A stretch of DNA of 8,062 nucleotides from Candidatus Thorarchaeota archaeon MP11T_1 (GTDB taxonomy: Archaea > Asgardarchaeota > Thorarchaeia > Thorarchaeales > Thorarchaeaceae): the NCBI GenBank assembly GCA_002825515.1, contig PJET01000027.1, positions 1 to 8,062 of the forward strand, read 5' to 3'. The notes below the pieces were generated by a model, which was not told where the DNA came from, did not search any database, and saw only the letters and a list, made by a program, of their open reading frames with translations. Positions 6,256-8,062 of the stretch are shown here, piece by piece; the stretch's first letter is position 1; every line of letters starts with the position of its first letter. Position numbers and translations under genes: made by a program.

Positions 6256-6274
6256 CCTAAAAGTTGTATGCATT
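6256..6274 (-). promoter_or_regulatory. Shared promoter motif of the 1275-residue TPR-nitrilase gene
   Basis: AATGCATACAACTTTTAGG on the minus strand is identical to the motif before both sRNA-like elements. The TATA centre predicts a start near 6233 and a leader of about 44 bases. The motif begins only six bases after the stop codon of the upstream paralogue. The two paralogues are therefore probably transcribed separately or with an internal promoter. Confidence 0.55.
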
Positions 6275-6280
6275 AACAAT

Positions 6281-8062
6281 TTATCTTGTACTTTGTATGA
6301 ACGATCTTTGTTTCTTCTGTTGCTTTTCCCATTTCTTGCGTTCTGAACGAAGCTGGAAAAGGTGTACATCCTTGTGGATTAGACCTTCCTCCTTCGGTGG
6401 TAGACTTCTTTCGACACGTTCCTTTTCAGGTGTGTAAATGAGAGAATCACCAAATTCAGCAACATTGGCGAAGAAACAATAGGCATAGATGGATCTGCGG
6501 GCATCAAAATGGGCTGCCTTGAAGTCAGCTGTAACAGGTGTGAATGCTGGATTAAACACCAAGTCTACTGGAGGTTCAAAGTTCTTTAGCTCCACCCTCA
6601 GATCCATGTCCAGAAAATCCCGACATATGACAATTGCAATCCTTCCAAACTCTGTGTCGCAAACAATAGTTCTCCTAGGAAGTGTTCCAGTTGCTATTTC
6701 CTCTTTGAATTTTTCACCTTTATAATGAATAGTAGCTGGAATGTGCTTCTCCTGGTTCCAAAGGATTCCCTCTGGTCCAATGACCACACTTAGGTTCTGC
6801 TTTGTAGTATCATCATGGTATGAACCTGGAATTATGTACATACTGTAATCCTTGGCTAGACTGGTTATGGCTTCTAGTAATTCGTTGTAATTGAGGTCGA
6901 TGGTCATTTCCGGGAAGAGTAGGATGTTGACACCTTCTCTGTGAGCGAATTCTATCGTGCTCTTGACTCTAGTCCTTACTGCTTCGACTTTATCATGCCT
7001 TAGACCTAGAAGGCCATCAGCCTTCAACTCATAGAATTCGTTTAGGATATCGCTTGTCTTGGATACTCCTATCTGGGCAATGCCTACCCTACATTCCATT
7101 CTCTGGACACTTGAGTGTTCTTCAAGTAAGTTCCTGTAGATGAGCTCGTATTTTCTAGGACTCCTTTCTTCACTGACCATTGTTGCTCTTTCGGTGAACT
7201 GACGAACTTCGCCTATTCTTGGAGAGAGGCTGGTTTCTGTAGGACAGGAAGGTGCGACAATGCCTACTGTGCTTCTAGAGATAGATGGCTCTGTTATCGT
7301 GTCTAGGGCAGTAACTAGAATACGCTCTTCCTTTTCGACCATGTCTAAGCGTCCTAGTATCTCTCTCTCCTTGTGTTTGTAACCTGATTTACCAAAGAGC
7401 TCGGCTGCTGACTTCAGATACTTAGTCGCGATTCTGAGGAGTTTCTTCCTTTTGTCAATATCCAATTCCTCGTCTGTTTTGATCAAATGCCATGTCACAT
7501 CGAAGTACGTAGATGTTGCTAGAGCCCAGTCTGCTCCGTTATCGTAGCCACCCTTCCGATAAGCAGACGCTGCTTTTCTAAGCATCTTCTTAATCTGAGG
7601 GTAGAGTAGTGCTTTGACATCCGTTTCGGTTGACTCGTCAAATTTGCATCCGTATTCCAAAGCCCTGCAAAAGGCTGAGTTGCCTGTAGCGAGCTGCTTC
7701 AACTTGGTATCAGCGAAGAGTTTACTAGCTTTGATGAATAGACGTGCCGCTTCTGAAAACTTGTCCGCGTCGTCGTAGTGCTCTGCAAGTTCCATGCTTT
7801 CCCAGGCTCTGCAGAGGTTGTATACAGCTTCTAATTCCAGACGTTCCGTCTTGATCTTGAATTGAGTGAGAACATCCTTGAACTCAGAAGCCGCTGAAGC
7901 AAATCTCTCCGCAGCTGCTAGGTGTTCTCCCTGCTTTCCTAGTATTCGTGCTCTTTCGATATTTGCTCTACCGGAGCAGTAGTTCATTCTCACCTTGGCT
8001 ACTTTTTTGAGTTTCTCGATTCTTTCTCTTTCCCATCTCTTTTCCAAAGAAGTGGAGGTTTC
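6281..8062 (-). CDS. Paralogous TPR-nitrilase protein, C-terminal 593 codons (5' end outside window)
   Basis: The frame is open to the right edge. The TTG at 8047 is not a real start, because the five codons before it (ETSTS) still align with the sister gene. The fragment aligns without gaps to residues 683-1275 of the 1275-residue protein, with about 75 differences counted by hand (about 87% identity). It contains the last TPR units, the same Ser/Thr/Pro linker and a full nitrilase domain. The triad Glu, Lys and Cys are at fragment residues 385, 439 and 480. All catalytic motifs are kept, so both copies should be active. Differences cluster in the first part of the nitrilase domain (sister residues about 980-1095 and 1126-1142), which could change substrate or partner. 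Its promoter and N-terminus are not visible. Confidence 0.88.
   Translation of the reverse strand, partial: ETSTSLEKRWERERIEKLKKVAKVRMNYCSGRANIERARILGKQGEHLAAAERFASAASEFKDVLTQFKIKTERLELEAVYNLCRAWESMELAEHYDDADKFSEAARLFIKASKLFADTKLKQLATGNSAFCRALEYGCKFDESTETDVKALLYPQIKKMLRKAASAYRKGGYDNGADWALATSTYFDVTWHLIKTDEELDIDKRKKLLRIATKYLKSAAELFGKSGYKHKEREILGRLDMVEKEERILVTALDTITEPSISRSTVGIVAPSCPTETSLSPRIGEVRQFTERATMVSEERSPRKYELIYRNLLEEHSSVQRMECRVGIAQIGVSKTSDILNEFYELKADGLLGLRHDKVEAVRTRVKSTIEFAHREGVNILLFPEMTIDLNYNELLEAITSLAKDYSMYIIPGSYHDDTTKQNLSVVIGPEGILWNQEKHIPATIHYKGEKFKEEIATGTLPRRTIVCDTEFGRIAIVICRDFLDMDLRVELKNFEPPVDLVFNPAFTPVTADFKAAHFDARRSIYAYCFFANVAEFGDSLIYTPEKERVERSLPPKEEGLIHKDVHLFQLRSERKKWEKQQKKQRSFIQSTR

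Noticed and set aside
6281..8047. A 588-residue protein starting at TTG 8047
   Set aside because: The frame is open to the window edge, and the five codons upstream of the TTG still align with the sister gene. The gene is truncated by the window, not started there.

Overview
The window looks archaeal. It encodes a formaldehyde-activating enzyme (Fae) domain, which works on the archaeal C1 carrier tetrahydromethanopterin. It has a near-perfect archaeal Shine-Dalgarno sequence, TATA-type promoter elements placed about 26 bp upstream of predicted RNA starts, and two copies of what reads as a box C/D guide sRNA. Large TPR proteins in tandem and moderately AT-rich DNA would fit an uncultivated, perhaps Asgard-type (Thorarchaeia-like) archaeon. 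That taxonomic guess is an impression, not a demonstrated placement.

Layout. Positions 2-43 (+) hold the last codons of an unidentified upstream gene. Positions 49-1527 (+) encode a two-domain protein: an N-terminal DapA/NanA-type class I aldolase joined to a C-terminal Fae domain. Positions 1528-2361 hold no large gene. Within them are a palindrome and TATA box in front of a small ORF (1861-2004, +), then a tandem repeat of about 129 bp whose two units each contain a 76-nt box C/D sRNA-like element on the minus strand. Positions 2362-6189 (-) encode a 1275-residue TPR-repeat protein with an intact C-terminal nitrilase/carbon-nitrogen hydrolase domain. Positions 6281-8062 (-) hold the C-terminal 593 codons of a close paralogue (about 87% identical by hand count, no gaps), which runs off the right edge of the window.

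How it fits together. The aldolase-Fae fusion suggests retro-aldol release of formaldehyde and its direct capture on tetrahydromethanopterin, by analogy with the known Fae-Hps fusions of archaea. The minus-strand units appear to share a promoter: the same 19-bp sequence occurs upstream of the 1275-residue gene and of each sRNA-like element, at matching distances from the predicted starts. The sRNA-like pair has the same box spacing in both copies and 12-nt guides. One guide is shared and the other has diverged, which looks like a duplicated guide RNA gaining a new target. These readings come from the sequence alone and no database search was possible.
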